NCBI RefSeq assembly: GCF_040120695.1
Contig: NZ_JBEEAC010000034.1
Coordinates: 3,738 to 67,737, forward strand
Length of the DNA: 64,000 nt
Source: Plantactinospora sp040120695
GTDB lineage: Bacteria; Actinomycetota; Actinomycetes; Mycobacteriales; Micromonosporaceae
Reading direction: 5' to 3'
Shown: piece by piece, positions 8,615-17,265 of the stretch
Layout: every line of letters begins with the position of its first letter
Numbering within the stretch: position 1 is the stretch's first letter
Made by a program: the position numbers and the translations under genes
The notes under the pieces: generated by a model
Database searches by the model: none
What the model was told of the DNA's origin: nothing
The model's input: the letters and a program-made list of their open reading frames with translations, nothing else

Positions 8615-10237
8615 CTACCCGGCCAGCGGAGGCCGGACCCGGAACGACATGTCGGCCCGGAACACCGGATCGTCGGTCGACTGGTCCACCCACAACTCGA
8701 AGTTCCGGTGCCGCAGGAACCAGCCGGGATAGTTGGACGACTCCAGCGACACCGACCCCGGCGCCACACCCCCGCGTGCACAGAACGTCGCGTCCCCGCG
8801 GAACAGCTCGGTACCCGTGTCCGCGCTCAACCGCACCCGCCAGGACAGATGGCGCAGGTAACGTCCGTCCTCCGCCCGGAAGGAGACACAGGTCGCGTCC
8901 GCCAGACCGGGGACGGCCTCGAAGGTCGCCCGCCGCCGACCGGCCGCGTCGCCTTCCCCGCCGGCCCGGGCCAGTACTCCGAGGTCGTCGGTCGTGGTGG
9001 TGACGAACAGCCCCACCTGGTTGACCGACTCCATCGACACGCTCCCCCGCGGGGTAACCGTCCCGGCGCGCGACGGGGTGCCGCCGGTCGGGGCCGGCCG
9101 GCTCGGAGCGGGTGCGGTCGCCCGGGGTGTCGATCTCGACGGGACGACGGCCGCGGCCGACGCCGACGACAGCCTCGCGGTAGGTGTCGGCGTCGGCACG
9201 GCGATGCCCACCGGTGGCGGCGGTTCCGGCGTCGGCCAGGTCGCCGTGGTGACCGTGGCGCCGGCGACGACCGTGCCGGCGGCGACCGCGGTCACGATCG
9301 GATGCGCCCCGATCAGCTGGCCGAGCTGCCCGAGCAGCCCGGCCTTGACGCCCGCGCCGACGGCCCCGGAACCGCCGAGCCCACCGGCGCCGGAGGCGGC
9401 CACCGCGGAGACGGTTCCGAGGGCGCCGCCCGCCGCCGCGCCCTTGCCGATCAGCGCCGCGACCAGCGCCGCGGGCACGGGGAGCAGCGCGAGACCGACG
9501 AGCAGGCGCTCCGGCGCCACCAGTCCCTCGCCGTGCCGGAGGCAGACCGGGCAGGAGCGGACGTGCCGGGTGATGCGTTTGCGCCACAGGGGACTCGGCC
9601 GGCCGTCCCAGCCGGCCAGCACCGGCGCCAGGCGGACACACCCGGGTCTCGCGTCCAGCGCGGCCACCAAGGTCCGGCTGAGCTCCAGCTGGTTGCGCAT
9701 CCGCTGGACCCGTACGCCCGCGTGCGCCACCCCGACGCCGAGTGACGCTGCCAGGTCCGTCCTGCTCAGCTGGCCTGCGGTCTCCAACCACCAGAGCGAG
9801 AGCAGCGCCCGGTCGTCCGGGTCGAGCCAACGACCGGCCCGCACCAGCTGCCGGCGCTGCTCGGACAGGCCCAGCCGCAACAGCGTCAGATCCTCGACCT
9901 CGGCCCCGGCGTCCGGCTCCCCGACCACCTCGTCCAGGGCCACGGCACGGTCGGCGGCGACCTGCCACCGCTGCGTGTGCGTACTGACCTGGCGCAGCGC
10001 GATCGCCACCAGCCAGTGCCGGAAGCTGTCCGGTGTCCGCAACGTCCCGAGCTCGCGCAGGGCACGGAGCATCGTCTCCTGCACGATGTCGTCGACGTCC
10101 GGGTGACCGCTCAGCGCCCTGCGCACCACCGTGTAGACGACCGGCAGGTACGCCGCGGTGAGTTCGTCAAGCGCCTGCCGGTCACCGGCCTGCGCGGCGA
10201 CGACCAGGTTCGTCTCGTTCGTACGGGTAGCTGGCAT
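8615..10237 (-). CDS. ECF sigma factor fused to zinc anti-sigma-like motif, membrane segment(s) and AbfB (CBM42) domain
   Basis: A 540-aa fusion. Residues 8-92 form sigma region 2 (DVDDIVQETMLRALRELGTL) and about 125-192 sigma region 4 with a helix-turn-helix (LSRTDLAASLGVGVAHAGVRVQRMRNQ). Residues 225-232 carry His-x3-Cys-x2-Cys (H225, C229, C232), the zinc signature of ZAS anti-sigma factors. Hydrophobic stretches follow at 244-263 and 313-332, with a Gly/Ala-rich stretch between. A Pro/Thr/Ser linker (about 335-397) leads to residues 398-537, which fit an AbfB arabinofuranose-binding beta-trefoil: SVSMES, YLRHLSWRVRL, FRGDATFCARGG, SVSLESSNYPGWFLRH, ADMSF. Typical ECF factors are about 170-200 aa. 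The gene sits between a GH43 and a divergent GH62 gene, so I infer a surface sensor for arabinose-decorated polysaccharide. Membrane topology is uncertain: one crossing puts AbfB outside, two put it inside. Confidence 0.9.
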   Translation of the reverse strand: MPATRTNETNLVVAAQAGDRQALDELTAAYLPVVYTVVRRALSGHPDVDDIVQETMLRALRELGTLRTPDSFRHWLVAIALRQVSTHTQRWQVAADRAVALDEVVGEPDAGAEVEDLTLLRLGLSEQRRQLVRAGRWLDPDDRALLSLWWLETAGQLSRTDLAASLGVGVAHAGVRVQRMRNQLELSRTLVAALDARPGCVRLAPVLAGWDGRPSPLWRKRITRHVRSCPVCLRHGEGLVAPERLLVGLALLPVPAALVAALIGKGAAAGGALGTVSAVAASGAGGLGGSGAVGAGVKAGLLGQLGQLIGAHPIVTAVAAGTVVAGATVTTATWPTPEPPPPVGIAVPTPTPTARLSSASAAAVVPSRSTPRATAPAPSRPAPTGGTPSRAGTVTPRGSVSMESVNQVGLFVTTTTDDLGVLARAGGEGDAAGRRRATFEAVPGLADATCVSFRAEDGRYLRHLSWRVRLSADTGTELFRGDATFCARGGVAPGSVSLESSNYPGWFLRHRNFELWVDQSTDDPVFRADMSFRVRPPLAG

Positions 10238-10486
10238 GTCCCATCGCTGTCACGGGTACCGGGTGGTGGGTGCGGAGCTGTGGCGCCCATGGTGTGGTCG
10301 TTGACTGTGCTGGACGCCGGGGGCCGCGTCAAGAAGGAGCCGTGAATTCTCCGACGGCCTCGTCCGACCGGCGTTGCGGTCAGGCACCCGGGAATGGTCA
10401 CACCGGCGATCCCGATTGCCGCGGCCTACCGCCGTTTCGACCGCGCGTCGCACCACGCTGGTGGAGAACGTGACGGAGCGACGTAA

Positions 10487-10578
10487 TGAACCTTTTTCAA
10501 CCTGGACCGCGCGGCGCTCATGCACCGCGTCCGACCGTGCGGTCCGTCGGACCGCACGGGGAGGTTGAAAAAGGTTCA
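10487..10578. repeat. Nested inverted-repeat element (92 bp, cloverleaf-like)
   Basis: The outer arms are a perfect 17-bp inverted repeat, TGAACCTTTTTCAACCT (10487-10503) and its complement at 10562-10578. Between them lie a perfect 12-bp palindrome CCGTGCGGTCCG/T/CGGACCGCACGG (10535-10559) and a weaker 7-bp stem (10504-10532, one bulge). The right arm also begins a second palindrome GGTTCA-A-TGAACC (10573-10585). The function is unknown; it may be a multi-site operator, an RNA element or a small non-autonomous mobile element. Confidence 0.75.
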
Positions 10579-10631
10579 ATGAACCGCCGTGGCTGACCCG
10601 GCCCATTGCACGATCACCGAAAAGCCCACTC

Positions 10632-10660
10632 TTGCGAAGCGATCGACAGGGAGATATGTT
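10632..10660 (+). promoter_or_regulatory. Predicted GH62 promoter
   Basis: TTGCGA (10632-10637), a 17-nt spacer and TATGTT (10655-10660) resemble a sigma-70-type promoter. The LacI-type operator overlaps its -10 box, fitting repression by blocking initiation. The 5' leader would be about 300 nt. Confidence 0.5.
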
Positions 10661-10670
10661 AGCGTTCACT
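10657..10670. promoter_or_regulatory. LacI-type operator overlapping the GH62 promoter
   Basis: TGTTAGCGTTCACT matches the GH43 site TGTTAGCGTTAACA at 12 of 14 positions, including the central CG. It begins inside the predicted -10 box of the GH62 promoter. Confidence 0.6.
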
Positions 10671-10963
10671 CTGGCGTCCACCCACGGGCACGGGTGCGAA
10701 CCGCACCCGGGGTGGGCGCCAGCGCAACGCGCGGAGCCCCCGTCGAGCCGGGGCACCATCCCCTGCCGACCGGCCCTGTGGCGGCCAGCGCGATCGCCGA
10801 CCCACCAACACCCTGTCGCTCCGCACCCACCGCCGGTGGTCGCACCGGTGGCCACCCTCGGTTGCACGGTACGGGCCGACCGGCGGAGCCGACGTGGGCA
10901 CGTCAGCCGCCACATCCCGCCGCCACGCGGCCGGTTCGGCGGCGCGACTGTAAGGAGTCATCA

Positions 10964-12451
10964 GTGCGTGAAACAGCGAAACGACGAGTAGGGCTGCTCG
11001 TACCGATCATCGGGATGGTCGCGGCCGGCGGGGCGGCGGCGGTCCTCCCCGCGTACGCCGCCACGGCCGGCTGCTCGGTGAACTACTCGATATCGTCCCA
11101 GTGGCCGGGCGGATTCGGGGCCAACGTCGCGGTGACCAACCTGGGTGACCCGATCAACGGCTGGACCCTCACCTGGACGTACGGTGCGGGCCAGCGGATC
11201 ACCCAGGCGTGGAACGCCTCGGTCTCCCAGAGCGGTGCCCAGGTCACCGCGAGAAACGTCGGTTACAACGGCTCCATCGGCACCAACGCGAGCGTGTCGT
11301 TCGGCTTCAACGGGTCGTGGACCGGCAGCAACCCGGTCCCCTCGTCCTTCGCCCTCAACGGCACCACCTGCACGGGCGGCGTCACCAATCCGCCGACCAC
11401 CCCACCCACGACTCCGCCGACCACCCCACCCACGAACCCGCCGACCACCCCACCCACGACTCCGCCGACCATCCCACCGACGACTCCGCCCACCGGCAGC
11501 CTGCCGACCAGCTTCCGGTGGAACTCCAGCGGCGCGCTGATCGGGCCAAAGAACGACGGCCGCAACATCGCCGGCATCAAGGACCCCTCGGTCGTCTACC
11601 ACAACGGCCGTTACCACGTCTTCGCGAGCACCGCGCAGTCGGCCGGCTACAACCTGGTCTACCTCAACTTCACCGACTGGTCCCAGGCGAACAACGCCAC
11701 GTTCCACTACCTCGACCAGGCGCCGCTCGGCACCGGATACCGGGCCGCGCCGCAGGTGTTCTACTTCGCCCCGCACCGGCTGTGGTACCTGGTCTACCAG
11801 ACCGGCAACGCGTCGTACTCCACCAACCCGGACATCAGCAACCCGAACGGCTGGACCGCGCCGAAACACTTCTACAGCGGAATGCCACAGATCATCCGGG
11901 ACAACATCGGTAACGGTTACTGGGTCGACATGTGGGTCATCTGCGACAGCGCCAACTGTCACCTGTTCTCCTCGGACGACAACGGCCACCTCTACCGGTC
12001 GCAGACCTCGGTGGCGAACTTCCCGGAGGGCATGAGTCAGCCGGTCATCGCCATGCAGGACGCCGACCGCAACCGGCTCTTCGAGGCGGCGAACGTCTAC
12101 AAGGTGGCCGGACAGAACCAGTACCTGATGATCCACGAGGCGATCGGCAGCGACGGCCGCCGCTGGTTCCGCTCCTGGACCGCGTCCGCCATCGCCGGCC
12201 CCTGGCAGGCGCTGGCCGACACCGAGAGCAACCCCTTCGCCCGCGCGAACAACGTCACCTTCCCCGCCGGTGCCTGGACCCGCGACATCAGCCACGGCGA
12301 GATGATCCGCGACCAGGTCGACCAGACCCTCACCATCAGCCCCTGCGACATGCGCTACGCCTACCAGGGCATGGACCCCAACGCCGGAGGCGACTACAAC
12401 AGCCTCCCGTGGCGCCTCGGCCTACTCACCCAGACCAACTCCACCTGCTGA
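10964..12451 (+). CDS. Secreted CBM2-GH62 alpha-L-arabinofuranosidase
   Basis: A 495-aa secreted enzyme that removes L-arabinofuranose side chains from arabinoxylan or arabinan. A signal peptide (about 1-32, ending AYAATAG) is followed by a CBM2 domain (about 34-135, NYSISSQWPGGFGANVAV) and a Thr/Pro linker of TTPP repeats (11396-11485). The GH62 propeller (about 178-495) has the expected acidic residues: Asp in GIKDPSVVY, Asp in YWVDMWVICD and Glu in RLFEAANVYK. The GTG at 10964 has AAGGAG (10952-10957) 6 nt upstream, which rejects the longer open frame. Regulation is likely through the LacI-type operator about 300 nt upstream. Confidence 0.93.
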   Translation: MRETAKRRVGLLVPIIGMVAAGGAAAVLPAYAATAGCSVNYSISSQWPGGFGANVAVTNLGDPINGWTLTWTYGAGQRITQAWNASVSQSGAQVTARNVGYNGSIGTNASVSFGFNGSWTGSNPVPSSFALNGTTCTGGVTNPPTTPPTTPPTTPPTNPPTTPPTTPPTIPPTTPPTGSLPTSFRWNSSGALIGPKNDGRNIAGIKDPSVVYHNGRYHVFASTAQSAGYNLVYLNFTDWSQANNATFHYLDQAPLGTGYRAAPQVFYFAPHRLWYLVYQTGNASYSTNPDISNPNGWTAPKHFYSGMPQIIRDNIGNGYWVDMWVICDSANCHLFSSDDNGHLYRSQTSVANFPEGMSQPVIAMQDADRNRLFEAANVYKVAGQNQYLMIHEAIGSDGRRWFRSWTASAIAGPWQALADTESNPFARANNVTFPAGAWTRDISHGEMIRDQVDQTLTISPCDMRYAYQGMDPNAGGDYNSLPWRLGLLTQTNSTC

Positions 12452-12476
12452 CGCCCGTCCCCCGCGGTGGTCGGGC

Positions 12477-12508
12477 CCGGCCGTCCCAGCCGTTGGGCGA
12501 ACGGCCGG
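12477..12508 (+). terminator. Terminator hairpin after GH62
   Basis: Outer 8-bp stem CCGGCCGT (12477-12484) / ACGGCCGG (12501-12508) with an inner CCCA/TGGG stem. It lies 26 nt after the GH62 stop, in a convergent gap. Confidence 0.5.
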
Positions 12509-12587
12509 CAGCGGGCGACACCGGCGGTCCCGCCACCGTGGGGCGGGGCCGCCGGTCGGTCCGCACCGGCACCGCGAGGTATCCCGC

Positions 12588-15500
12588 TCACCGCCGACGT
12601 GCGCTCCCGGCCCTGGACGTCCAGGACCCGCCCCCCTGGGCACGGGCACCGGCCAGGGCGGCCAGCGCGCCGATGAGCATGCCGGTCGCCGCGATCCCGG
12701 TCGCCGCGCCGGCCAGCGCCGGCAGTGGCGAGGCGGGTTGCTCCGGACGCTGCGCCCACCGGCGTTCCGGCAACGCATCGCCGTGGTCACCGCGGAGTCC
12801 GGCGCGGAGCAGCTCGGCCAGGTGCATCGCGACGCGCCCGTTCGCCGCGCCCTGCGCGATCTGGGTACGGCAGCTGAATCCGTCGGCGAGGACGATGTCA
12901 CCGGGCTCGGCGGCGCGTACCGCCGGCAGCAGCACCCGTTCGGCGCAGGCCTCGGAGACCTCGTAGTGCCCCCGCTCGAAGCCGAAGTTGCCGGCCAGCC
13001 CGCAGCAGCCGGAGTCGAGGAACTGCGCGTCCACCCCGGCCTGGCGCAGCAGCTCCTGTTCGGCGGCCATGCCGAGGACGGCGTGCTGGTGGCAGTGGGT
13101 CTGGACCAGCGCGGTCCGGGAGAGCCGGGGTGGCCGCCAGCCGGGAGTGTGCTGGTGCAGCAGCTCGGCCAACGTGACGGTCTGCCGCTTGAGCCGGCGC
13201 ACGTCCTCGTCGTCGGGGAACAGGTCGAAGGCGTCGGCGCGGAACACCGCCGTGCAGGAGGGTTCCAGGCCCACCACGAGCATGCCGGCCCGCAGGTACG
13301 GCCGCAGCGCGGAGACCGTACGACGCAACACCCGACCGGCCGTGCGCAACTGGCCGGTGGAGATCCAGGTGAGGCCGCAGCAGACCGTCCCGGCCGGCAG
13401 GTGTACCCGCCAGCCGGCGGCTTCCAGCACCTCGACGGCGGCCCGGCCCACCGACGGGTGGAACCGGTTGGTGAAGGTGTCCGGCCAGAGCAGCACGTCG
13501 CCCCGCGACCCGTCCCCGCCCGGAGTCCGGTCGGCGAACCAGCGATGCAGGGTCTGCTCGGCGAAGAGGGGAAGCTCCCGGCGCTGGTCCACCCCCGCCG
13601 CCGACTTGGCCAGCCGGGCCAGGCCGGGCGTGTGGGCAAGGCTGTTGACCAGACCGGGCGCCCGCGACGCGAGCGCGGCCAGGGCCGGCAGCCAGCCCAT
13701 CGAGTAGTGCGACCGGGGGCGCAGCCGCCCGGCGTAGTGGTGGGACAGGAACTCGGCCTTGTAGGTGGCCATGTCCACGTTGACCGGACAGTCGGACTTG
13801 CAGCCCTTGCAGGCCAGACAGAGGTCGAGCGCGTCCCGGACCGCCGTCGAGCGCCAGCCGTCGCCGATGGTGCCGCCCCGGGCGGTCCCGTCGAGCATCT
13901 CGAAGAGCAGCCGGGCCCTCCCCCGGGTCGAGTGCTCCTCCTCCCGGGTCACCATGTACGACGGGCACATCACCCCGCCGTGCTCGCGGCGACACTTGCC
14001 CACCCCGACGCAGCGCAGCACCGCCCGGGGAAAGCTGCCGGCGTCCTCCGGATAGCGGAACACCGTGTCGACGGGACCGTGGTTGTAGTCCACCCCGAGC
14101 CGCAGCTGGCTGTCCATCGGGTACGCGGGCGTCACCTTGCCGGGATTCATCCGGTCGGTCGGGTCGAAGATCGCCTTGAACTGCCCGAATGCGCGGACGA
14201 CCCGGTCACCGAACATCCGGGGCAGCAGTTCGCCGGTGGCCTGCCCGTCCCCGTGCTCGCCGGAGAACGAGCCGCCGTATGAGACGACCAGGTCGGCGGC
14301 CCGTTCCACGAAGGCCCGGAACTGCCGTACGCCGTCGGCGGTACGTGGTTCGAAGGGGATCCGGCTGTGTACACACCCCTGCCCGAAGTGCCCGTACCGG
14401 GACGCCTGCTCGAACCCGAACTCCTGGTAGAGCCGCTCCAGGTCGCGCAGGTAACCGCCGAGCCGCTCGGGCGGGACCGCCGAGTCCTCCCAGCCCGGAT
14501 AGGTGTCGGCCATGCCGGGCACCCAGGCGGTGGCGCCGAGGCCGGCCTCCCGGACCGCCCAGAGCTGGACCTCGTCGGCCTCCTTCTCGAAGCGGAACAC
14601 GCTCGGCCCGTCCGGGCCAGCCATCGCCGCGCCGAACCGCTGCGCGACCTCCTCGGCCTCCCGCACGGTGTCCGCGCCGAACTGCACCAGCAGCCAGCCG
14701 CCGCCCGGCGGAAGCATGTGCAGGGCGGCCGGATGCAGGTGCTTGCGCTTCTCGAAGTCGATGAGCTTGTCGTCGATCCCCTCCAGGGCGATCGGGTCGT
14801 ACGTCAGCACCCTCGGCACGTCGTCGGCGGCGGTGGCGAGATCCCGATAACCGAGCACGACCAGGGACCGGGCCCTGACCGTGGGCAGCAGGCGCAACCG
14901 GGCGCGCAGGATCGTGACCAGCGTCCCCTCCGCACCGACCAGCGCCTGACCGACGTGGAAGCCGTTCTCCGGCAGCAGGCTGTCCAGGTTGTAGCCCGAG
15001 ACCCTACGGGGAATCTTCGGAAAGCGGCCCCGGATGTCCTCGGCGTACTCGTCGCGCAGCGCCCGGAGCTGCGCGTAGATCTCGGCCCGCCGACCGCCGC
15101 CGCGCTGGATCTCGGCGTACTGCTCGTCGCTGGTCTCCCCCACCCACATCCGGGTGCCGTCGTAGAGCAGCACCTCCAGCTCGACGACGTTGTCGACGAC
15201 CTTGCCGGTGCGCTGGGCGCTCGCGCCGCAGGAGTTGTTGCCGAGCATGCCGCCGATGGTGCAGTGGTCGTGCGTCGCCGGCATGGGGCCGAACTCCAAC
15301 CCGTACGGCGCGAGCCGCTCGTTGAGGGTGTCCCGGACGATGCCCGGCTCGACCAGGCAGGTCCGCCGTTCCCGGTCGACCTCCAGCACCCGGTGGCAGT
15401 ACTTCGACCAGTCCAGCACCACGGCCACGTTGGTGCATTCGCCGATCAGGCTGGTGCCGCCGCCGCGGGACAGGACCGGGGCGCCGTACCGCCGGCAGAC

Positions 15501-15725
15501 GTCCACCGTCGCCACGGCCGCCGCTACGGTGCGCGGCAGCACCACCCCGAGCGGCACCTGCCGGTAGTTGGACGCATCGGTGGAGTAAGCCGCCCGCGAG
15601 CCGGCATCGAACCGGACCTCGCCGTCGACGACGGCGCGCAGCTCGGCGGCGAGCTCGGACAGGTCGATTCCCTCGGCCGGTCCGGGAGCCCGGGTCAGCG
15701 GCTCGGGCAACCGCACCTGGCTCAT
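12588..15725 (-). CDS. FAD-linked oxidase fused to Fe-S (GlcF-like) subunit, D-lactate/glycolate dehydrogenase type
   Basis: A 1045-aa fusion predicted to oxidise a 2-hydroxy acid such as D-lactate, D-2-hydroxyglutarate or glycolate and pass electrons to the respiratory chain. The N-terminal half is a FAD_binding_4 domain (GVVLPRTVAAAVATVDVCRRYGAPVLSRGGGTS, GEC...; GGMLGNNSCGAS) followed by a FAD-oxidase C domain (HGDGQATGELL, PTDRMNPGK). The C-terminal half has two ferredoxin-like clusters (CVGVGKC... CP; CLACKGCKSDCP) and two CCG motifs (TVCCGLT, SGCCGLAGNFGF). A hydrophobic helix near the C-terminus (LAGAATGIAATGMLIGALAALAG) may anchor it to the membrane. The ATG at 15725 starts the conserved part; upstream residues in the same frame look non-coding. 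It diverges from a PucR-type regulator. Confidence 0.9.
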   Translation of the reverse strand: MSQVRLPEPLTRAPGPAEGIDLSELAAELRAVVDGEVRFDAGSRAAYSTDASNYRQVPLGVVLPRTVAAAVATVDVCRRYGAPVLSRGGGTSLIGECTNVAVVLDWSKYCHRVLEVDRERRTCLVEPGIVRDTLNERLAPYGLEFGPMPATHDHCTIGGMLGNNSCGASAQRTGKVVDNVVELEVLLYDGTRMWVGETSDEQYAEIQRGGGRRAEIYAQLRALRDEYAEDIRGRFPKIPRRVSGYNLDSLLPENGFHVGQALVGAEGTLVTILRARLRLLPTVRARSLVVLGYRDLATAADDVPRVLTYDPIALEGIDDKLIDFEKRKHLHPAALHMLPPGGGWLLVQFGADTVREAEEVAQRFGAAMAGPDGPSVFRFEKEADEVQLWAVREAGLGATAWVPGMADTYPGWEDSAVPPERLGGYLRDLERLYQEFGFEQASRYGHFGQGCVHSRIPFEPRTADGVRQFRAFVERAADLVVSYGGSFSGEHGDGQATGELLPRMFGDRVVRAFGQFKAIFDPTDRMNPGKVTPAYPMDSQLRLGVDYNHGPVDTVFRYPEDAGSFPRAVLRCVGVGKCRREHGGVMCPSYMVTREEEHSTRGRARLLFEMLDGTARGGTIGDGWRSTAVRDALDLCLACKGCKSDCPVNVDMATYKAEFLSHHYAGRLRPRSHYSMGWLPALAALASRAPGLVNSLAHTPGLARLAKSAAGVDQRRELPLFAEQTLHRWFADRTPGGDGSRGDVLLWPDTFTNRFHPSVGRAAVEVLEAAGWRVHLPAGTVCCGLTWISTGQLRTAGRVLRRTVSALRPYLRAGMLVVGLEPSCTAVFRADAFDLFPDDEDVRRLKRQTVTLAELLHQHTPGWRPPRLSRTALVQTHCHQHAVLGMAAEQELLRQAGVDAQFLDSGCCGLAGNFGFERGHYEVSEACAERVLLPAVRAAEPGDIVLADGFSCRTQIAQGAANGRVAMHLAELLRAGLRGDHGDALPERRWAQRPEQPASPLPALAGAATGIAATGMLIGALAALAGARAQGGGSWTSRAGSARRR

Positions 15726-16030
15726 CTCGGCACCCCGCTTCGCGCGATCATGACCGCGCTCGTCGATCGGCTCGTCCACGCGCCATCGTTCGCCCTCCTC
15801 CGGCCTTCGTCCGCCTTCCGAACGCCGCCCAACCGACGATAACGAGTTTTTATCGGAATAATGGACATACCGGAAACAGTCCGACGCGCGGGTGGGACAG
15901 CTGTGACCGCACCCGGTCGCGATCGCCGCCCACGCCCCGGGCCGGCCTGGTCTGTTACCGTCGACGGCGTAGCGGCCCATCCACAACCGCCACTGCTCCG
16001 GAGCGTCTGCGACGGGGAGGAACCGCACCG
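15726..16030. other. Divergent promoter region (FAD/Fe-S dehydrogenase and PucR-type gene)
   Basis: No gene is seen. AT-richer DNA around 15836-15880 holds the inverted repeat at 15837-15855. GGGGAGG (16014-16020) is the ribosome-binding site of the regulator. Confidence 0.55.
15837..15855. promoter_or_regulatory. Inverted repeat, possible operator
   Basis: CGATAA (15837-15842) and TTATCG (15850-15855) form 6-bp arms with a 7-nt spacer, about 110 nt upstream of the dehydrogenase start and 175 nt upstream of the regulator. It is an AT-rich island in GC-rich DNA and a candidate binding site for the neighbouring regulator. Confidence 0.4.
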
Positions 16031-17176
16031 ATGACTGCACTGTTCAACGCCCTGCGCGAGCGGGTCGAGGTCAACGCGCGGCACGCGGTCGAGACGTACA
16101 CCAACGAGGTCAGCGAGTACCAGGCGATGGCGCCCGGGGTCGACGACCGCATCGGGATGTACGACTTCGCGGTTCTCATCCGGCGCCGGTCGCTCGACCT
16201 GGCCGCGGCCGAGCTGCCGCTGGGCGAGAACGACCTGGCCGGCATCGCCGCGGTGGGCCGGCAGCGGGCCGAGGTCGGCCTCTCCGTTCCCTCGCAGCAG
16301 CAGGTGCTCGGTCTGCACACCGCGATGATGGTCCGCGAGGTGCACGACCTGGCCCGCCCCGAGGACGTCACCGACCTGCTCCGCATCGTCGGCTGGCTCG
16401 GCGGCCAGGGCGTCCGGGCGCGCAGCGCCTACCTGAGCGGTTACACCCGGGGTGTGGGTACCGCACGATTGCTCTCCACTCGGCTGGAGATCCTGGCCCG
16501 CGCCCTGCTCGCCGACGAACCGGTGGAGCCCTTCGTCGCCGATCTGCGCCTCGGCGGGCAGTACCATATCTCGATCTTGAAAATGGCGCGGCCGGTGGCT
16601 CCGGAGACCCGGGCCGAGGTGGTCGCGTCGCTCGCGCCGGAACGGATCCCGGCGACCTGGCTCGGCGCCGACGAGGTCGCCGTGCTCACCCCCGGCGGTG
16701 CCCCGAAGGCCACGATCCTTGCGCGGATACGCCACCTGACCGCGCTGATCGGGCAGCCCTGCGGCATCGGTGCGGCACAGGGCGCGGTGGGCGGGCTGGC
16801 CGAGACGCTGGCGTGGGCCCGCGAGGTGAGCCGGGTGGCGCCGCCGCAGGACCGCCCGGACCGGCTGCCGGAGATCGCGGACCTGTTCGTGGAGATGGCG
16901 CTGGCCCGCACGGCGGCGGTCGACGGATGGCTACGCGGCTACGCCAAGGCGCTGGCCACCGGCCCGGACCTGGTGGCGACGCTGCGCGCCTACTACGCCA
17001 ACGACATGAACCGCGCGAACGCCGCCGCCGCGCTGCACATCCACCCGCGCACGCTGGACTACCGACTGCGCCGCGTGCGCGAGGTCACCGGCGTCGACCC
17101 CGGCTCGACGGTCGGTGTCCGGCTGCTGAGCGCGACGGTAGCGCGGACGCTGGTCGTGGACCACTACGCGGACTGA
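16031..17176 (+). CDS. PucR/CdaR-type helix-turn-helix transcriptional regulator
   Basis: A 381-aa cytoplasmic regulator. The C-terminus (about 318-375) has the PucR helix-turn-helix: LRAYYANDMNRANAAAALHIHPRTLDYRLRRVREVTG. The N-terminal about 280 residues contain a helical RsbT-co-antagonist-like/GGDEF-degenerate sensory part with no clear ligand motif. It is transcribed divergently from the FAD/Fe-S dehydrogenase, the usual arrangement for a local regulator of hydroxy-acid use. The ATG at 16031 follows GGGGAGG with 10-nt spacing. Confidence 0.85.
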   Translation: MTALFNALRERVEVNARHAVETYTNEVSEYQAMAPGVDDRIGMYDFAVLIRRRSLDLAAAELPLGENDLAGIAAVGRQRAEVGLSVPSQQQVLGLHTAMMVREVHDLARPEDVTDLLRIVGWLGGQGVRARSAYLSGYTRGVGTARLLSTRLEILARALLADEPVEPFVADLRLGGQYHISILKMARPVAPETRAEVVASLAPERIPATWLGADEVAVLTPGGAPKATILARIRHLTALIGQPCGIGAAQGAVGGLAETLAWAREVSRVAPPQDRPDRLPEIADLFVEMALARTAAVDGWLRGYAKALATGPDLVATLRAYYANDMNRANAAAALHIHPRTLDYRLRRVREVTGVDPGSTVGVRLLSATVARTLVVDHYAD

Positions 17177-17265
17177 CAGACGTCACTGCGGTCATGCGCA
17201 CCGCTCGGACGTGCCGGTACGCCACGACGGGGACGCCTCCGCGCTGGTGCGCCGGATGGCCGTCA

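Larger units (their letters stand above)
10238..10963. other. Divergent regulatory region between sigma factor and GH62
   Basis: A 726-nt stretch without a credible gene. It contains a nested inverted-repeat element (10487-10578), a GGTTCA-A-TGAACC palindrome (10573-10585), a promoter (10632-10660) and a LacI-type operator (10657-10670). About 290 nt of GC-rich leader follow before the GH62 start; the frame through it is open but low-complexity. Confidence 0.6.

Noticed and set aside
8221..8781. 186-codon minus-strand frame between GH43 and the sigma factor
   Set aside because: It overlaps the sigma gene end in another frame, has no ribosome-binding site and no recognisable domain.
10487..10578. 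The nested inverted repeat as an insertion sequence
   Set aside because: It is 92 bp with no transposase and no convincing target-site duplication outside the arms; a non-autonomous element cannot be excluded but is not supported.
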